Notes: generated by a model not told the origin, from the sequence alone. A stretch of 64,000 bases of DNA from Phycisphaerae bacterium (GCA_016927755.1 JAFGLZ010000132.1:1-64000); one strand, 5' to 3'. Counted from the stretch's first letter, positions 16,332 to 25,703 are shown. Made by a program: numbers and translations.

Positions 16332-18074
16332 ATGCACAAGGGGAAACACAGGACCGGATCAGGGCGGCATACGCACATCCTCGCGCGGAGCGGTCCCAGG
16401 CCGCTGTCCGACGATCCGACCATCGCCTGGCTTCATCGGAGCCTGCCCGAGCTCTTCCTGCTGACCTACTGGGGCTTCATCATCTATTGCAGCTTGCTGC
16501 CGTTCGGTCCGTCGTGGGGGCCCCTCCGCTTCCTCGGCAGGCTCGACTGGTCCGGCCTGAGCAGCACGTCGGCGGGGCTGAAGGACATCCTGCCGAACAT
16601 CCTCCTGTACGTTCCTCTGGGGGCGGTCGGCTACGTGGTGGCCCGGCGGGCCGAGTGGGGGCGAGCCGCGGCGATGATCAGCGGCAGCCTGCTTTGCATC
16701 GCGACGAGCGTTGTCGTCGAGGTGATCCAGCAGGAGATTCCGGCGCGCGTGCCCTCATGGGTCGACGTCGCCTGCAACACGATCGGCGGCGTCTCCGGCG
16801 CGATGCTGGGGCGAGCTTGTCGCCGCCTCTTGAACCGGATGCTCCGTTTCGCACGGTTCGAGCTCAGGCACGAACCGCTCTCGACGACCGCCCGCGTCTA
16901 CGTGGTCTTGATCGTTCTGACCGGCATCATCCCCCTGGACTTCACGTATGACATATCTCGCATCGGTATCGCCGCCAAGAAGGCGAACTTCGTCCCCTTC
17001 CGGCAGTTCAGGGACTGGGATCACCAGGCCCGTCAGGCGGAACTGTCGGACAACGCCGAGGGCTTCGTGACGCTCCGGCGGATCAAGACGGACTACTGGC
17101 TCGACATGACGGCCGAGGTCGCCACGTTCGGGTTGCTGGGCGTGCTGCTGGCGGCGGGCTGTCGGCGGGAACATCAGACGGGCAGGTTCGAAGGCTGGCT
17201 CTTCTCGACGTTCAACGGGGCGATGGCGGCCTTGGGGTTGTCCGTCCTGCAATTCTTCATCATATCACGCGGCTTCGACGCCACGGAGGTCGTGATGCGG
17301 ACGCTGGCCGTTTCGGTCCTCGCCGCGGTGACCGTTCACTGCGTCAGCGGCCAGCCGCGCTCGGCGCCCGATCCTCGCTATCTGGGTCTGCGGCGGATCG
17401 ACCGACGTACCGCCCGGTGGCTCACCGCGGGCGTCGTCCTGTACATCTTCAGTAGGGGATTCTCGCCCTTCATGCTCAGGTCGGACATGCCGGCGATGGA
17501 CACGATCTGGAACCACGTCAACTTCCTGCCCATGGCCGGCTACTTTGAGAGCCGGATCTCCACGTCCGTCGATGACGTGCTCTACAAACTCCTCCGCTAT
17601 GCCGTCTACGGTTTCGTAGCGGCCGTTGCCCTAGGGCTTGACACCCGTCGTCCGTTCCGCCGTCGAGCCTGGCGGATCGCCCTGTGTGCCGGAGCGATGG
17701 CGACGCTGATAGAGCTCTGTCAAGTCTACCTGCCGACCCGATGGCCGGATCTGACGCACGTGCTCCTGGCGGTCTTCGGCGCATACGGCGGCGCGATCGG
17801 CGCCCGCTGGTTGAACGACTACTACCATGCCGTTCGCGGACGCTGGCTCGTGAGGCTGCAGACCGCCTCGGACCGACCCGTCTTCAACGTGGAGATACCG
17901 GCACCAGCCGGTACGAGACCGGCATCGGCCGCTGACTTGGCTCGGCGGAAGGAGGCTTCCTCCGGGACCGGGCTGAACGTCGACATCCCACCGCCCGACG
18001 AATCCATCTCCCGGCAGTCTCCGGGAGTGAATACCACACCCGAGACCACCCAGCCGGACGACAACGAGCAGTAG
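16332..18074 (+). CDS. Large membrane protein with three VanZ-like modules
   Basis: The 580-residue protein is dominated by transmembrane helices. Module 1 (about residues 38-165) has the VanZ signature with an acidic-Q pair (VVEVIQQEIPAR, then SWVDVACNTIGG). A related unit at about 195-345 keeps the spacing (FVPFRQFRDW, then VLQFFIISRGFDATEVVMR) but has lost the acidic residue. Module 3 (about 385-510) reads ATLIELCQVYLPTRWPDLTHVL. VanZ proteins are linked to glycopeptide resistance, though most have no known substrate. Most are single modules of about 150-200 residues. The C-terminus is a soluble proline-rich tail. It follows the lipoprotein gene closely. Confidence 0.78.
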   Translation: MHKGKHRTGSGRHTHILARSGPRPLSDDPTIAWLHRSLPELFLLTYWGFIIYCSLLPFGPSWGPLRFLGRLDWSGLSSTSAGLKDILPNILLYVPLGAVGYVVARRAEWGRAAAMISGSLLCIATSVVVEVIQQEIPARVPSWVDVACNTIGGVSGAMLGRACRRLLNRMLRFARFELRHEPLSTTARVYVVLIVLTGIIPLDFTYDISRIGIAAKKANFVPFRQFRDWDHQARQAELSDNAEGFVTLRRIKTDYWLDMTAEVATFGLLGVLLAAGCRREHQTGRFEGWLFSTFNGAMAALGLSVLQFFIISRGFDATEVVMRTLAVSVLAAVTVHCVSGQPRSAPDPRYLGLRRIDRRTARWLTAGVVLYIFSRGFSPFMLRSDMPAMDTIWNHVNFLPMAGYFESRISTSVDDVLYKLLRYAVYGFVAAVALGLDTRRPFRRRAWRIALCAGAMATLIELCQVYLPTRWPDLTHVLLAVFGAYGGAIGARWLNDYYHAVRGRWLVRLQTASDRPVFNVEIPAPAGTRPASAADLARRKEASSGTGLNVDIPPPDESISRQSPGVNTTPETTQPDDNEQ

Positions 18075-18100
18075 ACCTCGCCTCCGCCTCGGACGAACCC

Positions 18101-19663
18101 TCACGCCTTCCAGGTCCGCACTGCCTTGTGCTTGTCCTGGCCTCGCTCGGACAGGACGTAACTGCTGTCGACGGCCATGACCTCGGTGTAGCGGATGGAG
18201 TAGTGCGGGATGTTCCTTGCGAGCAGGTCATCGGAGCATCGGCGGTCGCGGGAGAGGATGTCGGGCTCGTTGGCGAGCCACGTCTCGAGGTCCCAGGATT
18301 CCACCTCGTCGACAAACCGGCGGTATTCCCGGGCCGCGGGCCCTTTGCCTCGGGCGTTGACGAACCAGTGGAACGTCCGCTGGAGCTTGCGGATGAGCAG
18401 GTCGGTCTCCTCGTCGAATCGAAGACAGCTCGCGCAGAAGTAGTTCTCCATGCGGCGCATCTTCTCCTCGTCGATCAGACCCGCCGATTCGGCAATGGCG
18501 TAGCTCTCCGTGCCCTGGAAGGGGTAGAAAATGGCCCAACGCATCCGGCCCGGGCGGACGCGAACCATCAGATCGATCGTCTCGTCGAGCGTCCGGCGGG
18601 TCTCGAACGGCAGGCCGATCATCAGGAACGCGCTGCTGTGCAGGTCGTGTCGCCGGCAGATCTCGAACGCCTCGGCGATCTGATCGTTGCCCATGTAGCG
18701 TTTGAGCACGTTGCGGCGCAGGTCGTTGCTACCGGACTCGACGCCGAACTTCACGATCATGCAGCCCGCCGCGCGAAGCGCGGCGGCGACGTCGTCGTTG
18801 AAGGCCTGGACGTGCGCGTTCAAGACGAACGGCAGTCCGACCTTCGACGCCGCGTAGCGCTCGAACAGCTCGATGCAGTACTCGCGGTTCATCGTGAGCA
18901 GATCGTCGTCGAAGATGATCGTTCGCACCCCCGGGTGGCGATCGCGGAGCTCGATGATCTCGTCGACGACCCGCTGCGGGGGATAGTGTCGCAGATACGA
19001 CTTAGGCGATTCCCCGGCCTCGGCGGTGTAACGCTCCCGCATCTCACGATTGAAGCAGTAGCTGCACCGGAACGGACACCCGCGACTCGTCAGGATGCTC
19101 TGCCAACCGTTCTTGCGCGGCAGCATGTGGTCCAGTTCGTAGATCTCGTAGTCTTCCGAGGCCAGGCACTCCAGCCGCGGATACGGCCCCAGGGGGTTCT
19201 GGCGATAGGAGCCGTCCGACAACCGGATGCAGAAGTTCGGCACCTCTCGCGACGTCGGATCGCCGGCGCCGAGACGATCGACCAGCTCCGGCAGGGCCTC
19301 GTCGCACTCGCCCACGCCGATGAAGTCCCAGACCCCGTCGGCCTTGACCCGCTCGGTACACAGAAGCGTGTGGACGCCGCCGACCGCCAGGGGGATCTCC
19401 GGCAGGCCCGCGCGGATCGCCCGGGCCAGGCGAAGCGCGTAGGGATACTGCTGACTCATCGCGCTGAAGGCCACCAGGTCCGGGCCGAACGCCCGAACCC
19501 GCTCGACGACCTCGTCGTCGCTGGGGACGTCGTACAGGGCCTCGTTGATGTTGATGAGCCCCGTCTCGTGCCCGCGCGCCTTGAGCTCGCCGCTCAGGAC
19601 CGCGATGCCGTGATTGAAGCCCTCTTCGGCGTTCAGGTTCGGATAGATGAAGAGCACGCGCAT
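18101..19663 (-). CDS. B12-binding-domain radical SAM protein
   Basis: The 520-residue protein has an N-terminal cobalamin-binding-like Rossmann domain (VLFIYPNLNAEEGFNHG, then LVAFSAMSQQYPYALRLA and VGGVHTLL). It then has the radical SAM cluster loop SRGCPFRCSYCFN near residue 205 and the Elp3/MiaB-type TIM-barrel strands (IIFDDDLLTMN, VKFGVESGSNDLRR, AFLMIGLPFET). Members of this class methylate or rearrange unactivated carbons in lipids or natural products; the substrate is unknown. There is no DXHXXG B12 motif that I can see, so cobalamin may not bind in the standard base-off way. It is convergent with the VanZ gene. Confidence 0.87.
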   Translation of the reverse strand: MRVLFIYPNLNAEEGFNHGIAVLSGELKARGHETGLININEALYDVPSDDEVVERVRAFGPDLVAFSAMSQQYPYALRLARAIRAGLPEIPLAVGGVHTLLCTERVKADGVWDFIGVGECDEALPELVDRLGAGDPTSREVPNFCIRLSDGSYRQNPLGPYPRLECLASEDYEIYELDHMLPRKNGWQSILTSRGCPFRCSYCFNREMRERYTAEAGESPKSYLRHYPPQRVVDEIIELRDRHPGVRTIIFDDDLLTMNREYCIELFERYAASKVGLPFVLNAHVQAFNDDVAAALRAAGCMIVKFGVESGSNDLRRNVLKRYMGNDQIAEAFEICRRHDLHSSAFLMIGLPFETRRTLDETIDLMVRVRPGRMRWAIFYPFQGTESYAIAESAGLIDEEKMRRMENYFCASCLRFDEETDLLIRKLQRTFHWFVNARGKGPAAREYRRFVDEVESWDLETWLANEPDILSRDRRCSDDLLARNIPHYSIRYTEVMAVDSSYVLSERGQDKHKAVRTWKA

Positions 19664-19710
19664 GGGACCACGCTACAGATCGACGCGCCCCGAGTCAACG
19701 CGGCCCGCCT

Positions 19711-19739
19711 TGCGAGGCCATCCGCACGGCGCTACAATG
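19711..19739 (+). promoter_or_regulatory. Candidate promoter for the GroES-like gene
   Basis: TTGCGA at 19711-19716 and TACAAT at 19734-19739 flank a 17-base spacer. The GroES-like ATG lies 55 bases downstream. No CIRCE-type inverted repeat is visible between them. Confidence 0.45.
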
Positions 19740-19794
19740 GGGGGCGCGAGAACGAGAATCAGACTGTTGCTGGAACTCATAGAGGGATTCATCC

Positions 19795-20118
19795 ATGGCC
19801 AAGAACGCCAAAGAGCGTTCAACGAAGATCGAGGTCGTCGAGCCCTTGGGCAAGCGCGTCCTCATCCGGAAGGACGAGGACAAGAAAGAGACCAAGGGCG
19901 GCATCGCTTTGCCGGACAAGATCGAGATTCCGACGATCACGGGTCGGATCGTGACGATCTCCGCGCAGGTCGAGAACGACGAGGATTTCCCGATCAAGCA
20001 GTACGACAAGGTCCTGTTCAACCCGAAGAACGCCATCCCCGTCGACTTCGAGGCCGACAACCAGCTCTTCGTCGTGCCGGTCGAGGATCTCGTCGCCGTC
20101 TTCCGCAGGCAAAGCTAG
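19795..20118 (+). CDS. GroES-like co-chaperonin (Cpn10 fold)
   Basis: The 107-residue protein begins VEPLGKRVLIRKDEDKKETKGGIALPD, which is the Cpn10 N-terminus with its mobile loop, and ends FVVPVEDLVAVF. Normal GroES caps GroEL. This copy is diverged in the middle (TISAQVENDEDFPIKQYDKVLFNPKNA) and has no groEL next to it, so it may be a second, specialised copy. It has its own likely promoter and is followed after 20 bases by the BtpA-family gene. Confidence 0.75.
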   Translation: MAKNAKERSTKIEVVEPLGKRVLIRKDEDKKETKGGIALPDKIEIPTITGRIVTISAQVENDEDFPIKQYDKVLFNPKNAIPVDFEADNQLFVVPVEDLVAVFRRQS

Positions 20119-20138
20119 ACCGAGAACGAGTCGCCGCG

Positions 20139-20948
20139 ATGCCCGAAGCCCACCCGCCGGTCCACTGGCCGTTCGACGCGAGCCCGGCGTGCATCGGCAT
20201 GGTGCACCTGCCGCCTCTGCCCGGCAGCCCCCAAAGCGTACTCTCGATCTCGGCCATCGGCGAGCGAGCCGTGGAGGAAGCGAGAATGCTCGCCGACGCG
20301 GGATGTGACGGCGTGATGGTCGAGAACTTCGGCGATGTGCCTTTCTTCGCTGAGAGGGTCGAGCCGCACACGCTCACGGCGATGGCCGTTATCGTGGCCG
20401 AGATCCGCGGGGCGGTCGCCGTTCCCATCGGCGTCAACGTACTGCGGAACGACGCCCGCGGCGCCCTGGCCGTCGCCGCGGCGGCAGGGGGGCGGTTCAT
20501 CCGCGTGAACGTTCACACAGGTGTTTATGTCGCCGATCAAGGCCTGATCGAGGGCAGGGCGGCTGAGACGCTTCGCTATCGCAGAGAGCTCGCCGCCGAC
20601 GTGGCCGTCTTCGCCGATGTCCACGTCAAGCACGCATCGCCGCTGGGCGCGTCGGACCTGGCGGTCGCCGCCGAGGACGCTGCCTATCGCGGACTCGCCG
20701 ACGCGCTGATCGTCTCCGGCCCGACCACGGGGCGGGCGACGTCCATCGAGGACGTTCGAACCGTCAAGCGGGCCGTTCCCGATCGTCCCGTCCTCGTCGG
20801 CAGCGGCGTCTCGGCCGAGAACGTCGCCGAGCTATGGGAACTCGCCGACGGCGTCATCATCGGCTCGTCCCTCAAGGTCGACGGCGTGACCACCAATCCG
20901 ATCGATCCCGACCGACTCGATGCCTTCATGCACGCAGTGGGTAGGTAG
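20139..20948 (+). CDS. BtpA/SgcQ family protein
   Basis: The 269-residue TIM-barrel protein shows the family landmarks: CIGMVHLPPLPGSP, DGVMVENFGDVPF, PIGVNVLRNDARGAL, FIRVNVHTGVY, DVHVKHASPL, LIVSGPTTG and VIIGSSLKVDG. The family is named for BtpA, needed for photosystem I stability in cyanobacteria. Homologues in non-photosynthetic bacteria have no firm function, and some lie with sugar catabolism genes (SgcQ). The ATG is at 20139, close behind the GroES-like gene. It converges on the next gene with one base between them. Confidence 0.85.
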   Translation: MPEAHPPVHWPFDASPACIGMVHLPPLPGSPQSVLSISAIGERAVEEARMLADAGCDGVMVENFGDVPFFAERVEPHTLTAMAVIVAEIRGAVAVPIGVNVLRNDARGALAVAAAAGGRFIRVNVHTGVYVADQGLIEGRAAETLRYRRELAADVAVFADVHVKHASPLGASDLAVAAEDAAYRGLADALIVSGPTTGRATSIEDVRTVKRAVPDRPVLVGSGVSAENVAELWELADGVIIGSSLKVDGVTTNPIDPDRLDAFMHAVGR

Positions 20949-20949
20949 C

Positions 20950-21465
20950 TCACGTCTCTGATGGAAGGCTACGCCCTCTCGCCGCCGCGGTAACGATCAG
21001 CCCCAGCCCGGCGCCTGCCAGCACGCCCCCGACAAGACCCGCCTCGACGCAGCCATGTAGGTAGAAGATACGCAGGGCCGCGACGATGGGAACGGGGATC
21101 CAGTAGCCGATCCGCAACCATGCGGGCAACCTCGCCTCGCCCGTCTGAATGATCGCGACCAGCAGCACCATCGTCATGTGCCCGGAGACGTGCCCACGGA
21201 CGATCGTGTCCGGATGCATCGTGGTCGTCGCGACGATCAGCAGGGCGCCCAGCGTGGCGGCGACGGACCACCACCATCGCGACGCTCGCATTCCCGAAAG
21301 GCCGTCGACGACGAGCAGCCACATGAAGCTGAAGACCGTGAGCGATCCCGGCACGTCGTACAGGGCGTCCCACCCGGTCTGCCAGCAGCGGGCCACGCCG
21401 CAGTATGCCGCCGCCGATACCGCCGTGCCCGAAACCAGTACAATCCTGAGTGTGTCGGTTCTCAT
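20950..21465 (-). CDS. PAP2-like integral membrane protein
   Basis: The 171-residue protein has about five transmembrane helices. It contains RGHVSGHMTM, which resembles the PSGH motif, and ALRIFYLHGCVEAGLVGG, which resembles the SRxxxxxHxxxD motif of type 2 phosphatidic acid phosphatases. The first PAP2 motif is not evident and the final aspartate is Glu or absent. So this is either a diverged lipid phosphatase or an unrelated membrane protein. It is a single gene between two plus-strand genes. Confidence 0.55.
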   Translation of the reverse strand: MRTDTLRIVLVSGTAVSAAAYCGVARCWQTGWDALYDVPGSLTVFSFMWLLVVDGLSGMRASRWWWSVAATLGALLIVATTTMHPDTIVRGHVSGHMTMVLLVAIIQTGEARLPAWLRIGYWIPVPIVAALRIFYLHGCVEAGLVGGVLAGAGLGLIVTAAARGRSLPSET

Positions 21466-21669
21466 CGTGTCTCGCTGTCCCGTGAACGTGCACGCCGAAC
21501 TCGCACGGCCTCGGACGCCTTATACTCCGTGAAGGTTTACGCGATCAATCCTGACGCTAGAATGTCGACGCATAGGGGCGAGCACGCGGTGGCGATCGGC
21601 CACCGGAAGGCCCATCTGATCGTGGCACGACAATTGACATCTTGGCTTGACCTGGGGAGGGTGCTCGAC

Positions 21670-22410
21670 ATGCGGACCTACCGCACCGACGACTGGGACC
21701 GACTTCGGATGAACTACGGCGATCCGCATCGGCAGCTCGAACCGCCGGAGTGCGAGATCGCCGTAGTCGACGGCGCGCTGGCGGTGCTTCAGGAGGCGTG
21801 CATCCTACCGCACGCGCGCTACGATCACGAGAAGATGCTCGCCCACCGCCAGGCGGTTCAGGAACTCTTCGAGATCCCATGGACCGCGATCACGCCGAGG
21901 ATGCAGCGGCTGCTGTACGCCGTCAACGCGATCATCCAACCCCCGAACATGATCGCGGCCGGCGTCTTCTGCGGCAACACGTTCATCTCGAACGCCGGCG
22001 CGGCCGTCGGTCCCGGCGCGTGCTATACGGCCCACGACCTGGTCGGCGTGGAGATCGACCCGGAAAGGGCCGCCCTGGCCGAGCGCAACGTCCGGCAGAT
22101 CGATCCGACCGGCGTGGCCCGGGTCGTCGCCGACGACGCCGTGACCTTCGTCGACGGCTACGAAGAGGCGATTCACCTGCTGTACCTCGATGCCGACGGC
22201 TCGCCCGACAAGGGCAAGGGCGTGTACCTCGACATCTTGGAAGCAGCCTATGACCGCATGCCGTCGGGGTCGGTCGTTCTCGCGCACAACAGCGTGAACT
22301 CGGCCGATCGCCTCGATGTGTACCTGGAGTTCGTTCGCGACTCGAACTACTTCCGAGACAGCGTCAACGTCGTCTTCGACATCGAAGGCCTGGAGGTCTC
22401 CGTCAAATGA
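21670..22410 (+). CDS. SAM-dependent methyltransferase-like protein
   Basis: The protein (about 246 residues from the ATG at 21670) has a Rossmann-type methyltransferase core: MIAAGVFCGNTF as the glycine loop, LVGVEIDPERAALAERN for strand 2, VVADDAVTFVDGY, and HLLYLDADG. It resembles O-methyltransferases of the CmoA/caffeoyl-CoA type in layout, but the substrate is unknown. A GGGGAGG ribosome site at 21654-21660 supports the chosen start; starts at 21562 or 21529 would add up to 47 residues. Its stop overlaps the next start (ATGA), so the two are translationally coupled. Confidence 0.65.
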   Translation: MRTYRTDDWDRLRMNYGDPHRQLEPPECEIAVVDGALAVLQEACILPHARYDHEKMLAHRQAVQELFEIPWTAITPRMQRLLYAVNAIIQPPNMIAAGVFCGNTFISNAGAAVGPGACYTAHDLVGVEIDPERAALAERNVRQIDPTGVARVVADDAVTFVDGYEEAIHLLYLDADGSPDKGKGVYLDILEAAYDRMPSGSVVLAHNSVNSADRLDVYLEFVRDSNYFRDSVNVVFDIEGLEVSVK

Positions 22411-24023
22411 GCCGAGGTGACATGCAGAGCACAAGGCGATCGTTCCTAGGGGCAGGACTCGGCTCGCTGGCCGCGACCTTGGCGAGCGGACCGTTCCTGT
22501 TGGGCGCCACCGAGCAGAGCAAACGCAAGGAGCTGGCCCACCGCCGCCGGCGGATCATCTTCAACGACGACGGCGACGACGTCTGGGATCCGCACGCCAA
22601 GACGCCCGAGGGCTTCGTCGGCGTGCGACTCAAGCACATGCTCGATACTCAGGTGGACACCCTCTTCTACTGCACGACGCAGTCGTTCAATTACTTCACA
22701 CACAATACCAAGATCGGCCAGGTGTTCCTCTCTCGCCAAGCTCCGTTCGGCAACAACAACATGCAAGCCCTCATGGACGCCGGAACGGACCCGCTCCGGC
22801 TCGCGATCGAATACGCCCACAAACACGGGATCGAGGCCGTCTGGACGCTGCGGATGAACGATATCCACGACGCCTTCACGCCGCCGCTGTGGCCCAAGTG
22901 GAAGACGGACCATCCCGACGCCTTGCTGGGCCGGCGCGAGGACTGGGCCAAGTTCCCGCCGGGCAGCCAGCATCGCTGGTGGTCGGGCGTGGACTTCGCC
23001 CGGGCGGACGTCCGCAGACGCACGCTCGAGCTGATCGAGGATGTCGCGACGGACTACGACGTGGACGCCATCGACCTCGATTGGCTCCGCCACCCGATCC
23101 ACTTCCGCCAGACGCTTCTCGGCAAGCCCGTCACCCGACAGCAGATCGAACTGATTACCGGCGTCGTTCGAGACGCCCGCAAGTTGGCGGCCCGAATCGG
23201 AGACAAGCGGGGTCGCCCGATCCTGCTCAGCGCCCGCGTACCGATGACGATCACCCAAGGCCTCTACATCGGCACCGACGCTGAGACGTGGCTGAAGGAA
23301 GGCCTGATCGACTTGCTGACGATCGGCGGCGGCTACGTGCCGTTCTCGATGCCGACGGGCGAGCTGGCCTCCCTGGCGCGTCGTCACGAGGTGCCGGTCT
23401 ATCCATGCATCAGCGCCTCGGGCATGACCCGTCGCAAGCCGTACGGCTCCGGCGGTATCTACGGCGCACAGGCCTGGCGAGCGACGGCTTCCAACGCCTT
23501 CGACGCCAAGGCCGACGGTGTCAGCCTTTTCAACCTCTTCCCACAACCCGGTGCCGATCAGCACAACGAACTCGTGCGACAGGTCTTCTCGCAGGCGGGC
23601 GAGCCGGCCACGCTTGCCGGCAAGGACAAGCTCTTCTGCCTCGACAACGCCGCGCACATGGCTGGCTGCGGATACACCAATCACATCGTGCCCTACGCGG
23701 CCTGCCTGCCCAAGCCCGTCGAGCCGGGAAAGACGCTGACCGTGACGCTGCCGGTCGGCGACGACGCGACTCGGGCCAAGTCGATCACGCTCCGCGTCCA
23801 GACGGACAAGCCCGCCGCGCTCGAAGCGTCCCTGAACGGCGCAAGGGTCCCGCTGGCTGCCGCGCCGGAGCTGGACAGGCAGATTGCCCTGACCTGGCAG
23901 ACCGCCCCGGTGACCCCGTCGATCGTGAAGCGGGGCGCCAACCGCTTCGAGGTCAAGATGGGCGGCGCGGCGGATCAGGGCGTCGCGCTAACGGGTCTCG
24001 AGCTGATGGTTCGGTATGGTTGA
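22407..24023 (+). CDS. Tat-exported glycosidase-like protein (family 10-like TIM barrel)
   Basis: The 538-residue product begins with a twin-arginine signal (STRRSFLGAGLGSLAATLASG), so it is exported folded. The body resembles the putative glycosyl hydrolases common in planctomycetes: IIFNDDGDDVWD, a central strand DVDAIDLDWLRHPIHF carrying a likely acid/base carboxylate, and a C-terminal beta-sandwich (about residues 435-538). The substrate is unknown. Coupling by a four-base overlap with the methyltransferase gene is unusual for a glycosidase. A start at 22422 would keep the Tat motif and also has a GAGGTGA ribosome site. Confidence 0.72.
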   Translation: MSRGDMQSTRRSFLGAGLGSLAATLASGPFLLGATEQSKRKELAHRRRRIIFNDDGDDVWDPHAKTPEGFVGVRLKHMLDTQVDTLFYCTTQSFNYFTHNTKIGQVFLSRQAPFGNNNMQALMDAGTDPLRLAIEYAHKHGIEAVWTLRMNDIHDAFTPPLWPKWKTDHPDALLGRREDWAKFPPGSQHRWWSGVDFARADVRRRTLELIEDVATDYDVDAIDLDWLRHPIHFRQTLLGKPVTRQQIELITGVVRDARKLAARIGDKRGRPILLSARVPMTITQGLYIGTDAETWLKEGLIDLLTIGGGYVPFSMPTGELASLARRHEVPVYPCISASGMTRRKPYGSGGIYGAQAWRATASNAFDAKADGVSLFNLFPQPGADQHNELVRQVFSQAGEPATLAGKDKLFCLDNAAHMAGCGYTNHIVPYAACLPKPVEPGKTLTVTLPVGDDATRAKSITLRVQTDKPAALEASLNGARVPLAAAPELDRQIALTWQTAPVTPSIVKRGANRFEVKMGGAADQGVALTGLELMVRYG

Positions 24024-24123
24024 GTGACATCGCAGCGGCTGTCCGCTGGCAAACGGGTCTTCGGATGAAATACAATGGAGCGGTTGAACGGCACGCGCCC
24101 CATGAGTTAGCGGAGGACCGGAC

Positions 24124-24321
24124 ATGTTTCCGATGAGGCTGTTCGTCGCTCTGGCCGCCATCCTGCTTATCCTCGCGTGCTGTGTGCCCGGGTGCTTGGC
24201 GTTGGAGCAGCAGGGCACCATGCTGCAGGCCGACTTCTCCGTCCTGGGCGAGGACATCGCGGACACGACCTCCAACGCCCTCACCCCCAAGGCGGACAAG
24301 GACCAGGAAGCGCCTCCCTAG
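24124..24321 (+). CDS. Small lipoprotein
   Basis: This encodes 65 residues with a hydrophobic N-terminus and two possible lipidation cysteines (LILAC at residue 19, VPGC at 24), then a short polar tail rich in Asp, Ala and Lys. It is similar in size, though not in sequence, to the three lipoproteins at the window start. The function is unknown. It stands alone between the glycosidase-like gene and a transposase remnant. Confidence 0.6.
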   Translation: MFPMRLFVALAAILLILACCVPGCLALEQQGTMLQADFSVLGEDIADTTSNALTPKADKDQEAPP

Positions 24322-24331
24322 TATGACAGCG

Positions 24332-24685
24332 CTAGGTCTTCTTCATTCTCTGGGCCTTGCGTCGTCGGCTGGCGTATGACGCCTCGTTGCGCCACTGGTA
24401 GTACTCGGACCGCTCGATCAGTTCAGCATACGAGTGCCAGTGCCGGTTCCAGATCTTCGACGCCAGCGTGTTGGCCACCTCCGCCACCTGCTCCAAGGTG
24501 ATTCGCGGATTCTTCCTCCCGAAGCCGCTCCGTCTGGGCGGCCAGGAAGTACATCGCTATCCGCGAACACAACCAGTGGCGGATCAGGCTCTGGTACGTT
24601 CCTACCTCGGACGCTCCCAGGCCAGTCTCCTGCTTGGTCCGTTCGAACCATGATCCGGGACGCTTGGCAGTTGGCGGATTCTTGG
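24332..24685 (-). pseudogene. Transposase C-terminal remnant with a frameshift
   Basis: Reading the minus strand from 24685 gives WFERTKQETGLG, SEVGTYQSLIRHWL and SRIAMYFLAAQTERLRE. Near 24520 the frame changes by one base and continues as ITLEQVAEVANTLASKIW and YYQWRNEASYASRRRKAQ to a stop at 24332-24334. Both pieces look like the C-terminal part of a DDE transposase (the E..G.. region and terminal helices; an IS4/IS701-type assignment is a guess). The N-terminal catalytic part is gone. The remnant abuts the nitrilase-family gene stop with only about two bases between, so it marks an old insertion or rearrangement point. Confidence 0.65.
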
Positions 24686-24686
24686 C

Positions 24687-25703
24687 TTATCTCCCATTCT
24701 TCATGAGCGGCCCACCGCGCATCTTGTCAATGGCTTGGCGGCTTCGGTTGACGTAGTCGCGGAGCTCTTCCATTCCGTACTGTTTGGCGAGGGCTCGGGC
24801 GCTGACGCCGGGGCGTTTGGCCTTCAGGACGAACCACTGTTCGCGGGGCATGTAGAGCTCTTGCTCGACGTCGGCGGCGTGCTCCTTGAGGAGCTTGTCG
24901 CGTTTGGGGGTGTTGAAGTTCTGGTGGTAGATGCCGCGGTCGAGGTCGAGGGTGATCCGGGTGACGTGGACGTCGTTGGATTTGCTGTAGTGGATCTCCT
25001 TTCCGGTGATGTCGCAAGCGATGCAGTCGGGGCGCAGGGTGGCAGTGACGATGTAGAAGTGGTTGGTCAGGGCGTGGGCCTGGAGGGTGGTGCCGGCGGA
25101 GTAGGCGCTGGGCCAGATGACGAGCTCGGCGCCCTGGTCGGCCAGGCGCTTCCAGACCTCGGGGAAGTTCGCGTCGAAGCAGATGGCCATGCCGATCCGG
25201 CCGAAGTCGGCCTGATGAACGGGCACATCGCGGCCGGCGCTGCATGGCGGTTTCAGGTTGAACTCGGACCAGTAGGGGTAGACCTTGTCGTACACGCAGA
25301 CGACGTTGCCGGCGCGGTCGATCAGTATGGCGGAGTTGAGGCGCTTGCCCTCGTGTGAGCGGTAGATCGGGCAGACGATGTAGGTGTGGTGCTTGGCGGC
25401 GAGCTTTCGCATGGCGGAGACGGTGGGTCCGTCGAGGGTCTCCATGTCATTGCCCTGGCAGGTCTCGGGCAAGGCGATGAGGTCGGCGCCTTTGGCGCCC
25501 TCTTGATCGACCAGGGGGACGATTCGGTCGAGGGGCCGCTGCTTGAAGCTCAGGCTGACGACGCGGACGGGACGGCCGATCTTGCCGGCTGACGAGGGGT
25601 TGGTGGCCGCGGCGGCTGTACCGGATTCGGCGGCTGCTGACGCGGGGCAGCACATCACCGCGGCGGTGATTGCGAGGCCGAGAGAGAAGGTTGACCGTCT
25701 CAT
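24687..25703 (-). CDS. Exported carbon-nitrogen hydrolase (nitrilase superfamily)
   Basis: The 338-residue protein has a signal peptide ending SAAAES and the nitrilase triad: Glu in LIALPETCQG, Lys in CVYDKVYPYW and Cys in MAICFDANFPEVW. It hydrolyses an amide or nitrile; export is unusual for the family. The C-terminal 70 residues (after the NFNTPKRDKLL segment) are charged and not part of the core fold. The stop codon lies right at the edge of the transposase remnant, so the very C-terminus may have been altered by the insertion. It is transcribed alone on the minus strand. Confidence 0.85.
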   Translation of the reverse strand: MRRSTFSLGLAITAAVMCCPASAAAESGTAAAATNPSSAGKIGRPVRVVSLSFKQRPLDRIVPLVDQEGAKGADLIALPETCQGNDMETLDGPTVSAMRKLAAKHHTYIVCPIYRSHEGKRLNSAILIDRAGNVVCVYDKVYPYWSEFNLKPPCSAGRDVPVHQADFGRIGMAICFDANFPEVWKRLADQGAELVIWPSAYSAGTTLQAHALTNHFYIVTATLRPDCIACDITGKEIHYSKSNDVHVTRITLDLDRGIYHQNFNTPKRDKLLKEHAADVEQELYMPREQWFVLKAKRPGVSARALAKQYGMEELRDYVNRSRQAIDKMRGGPLMKNGR

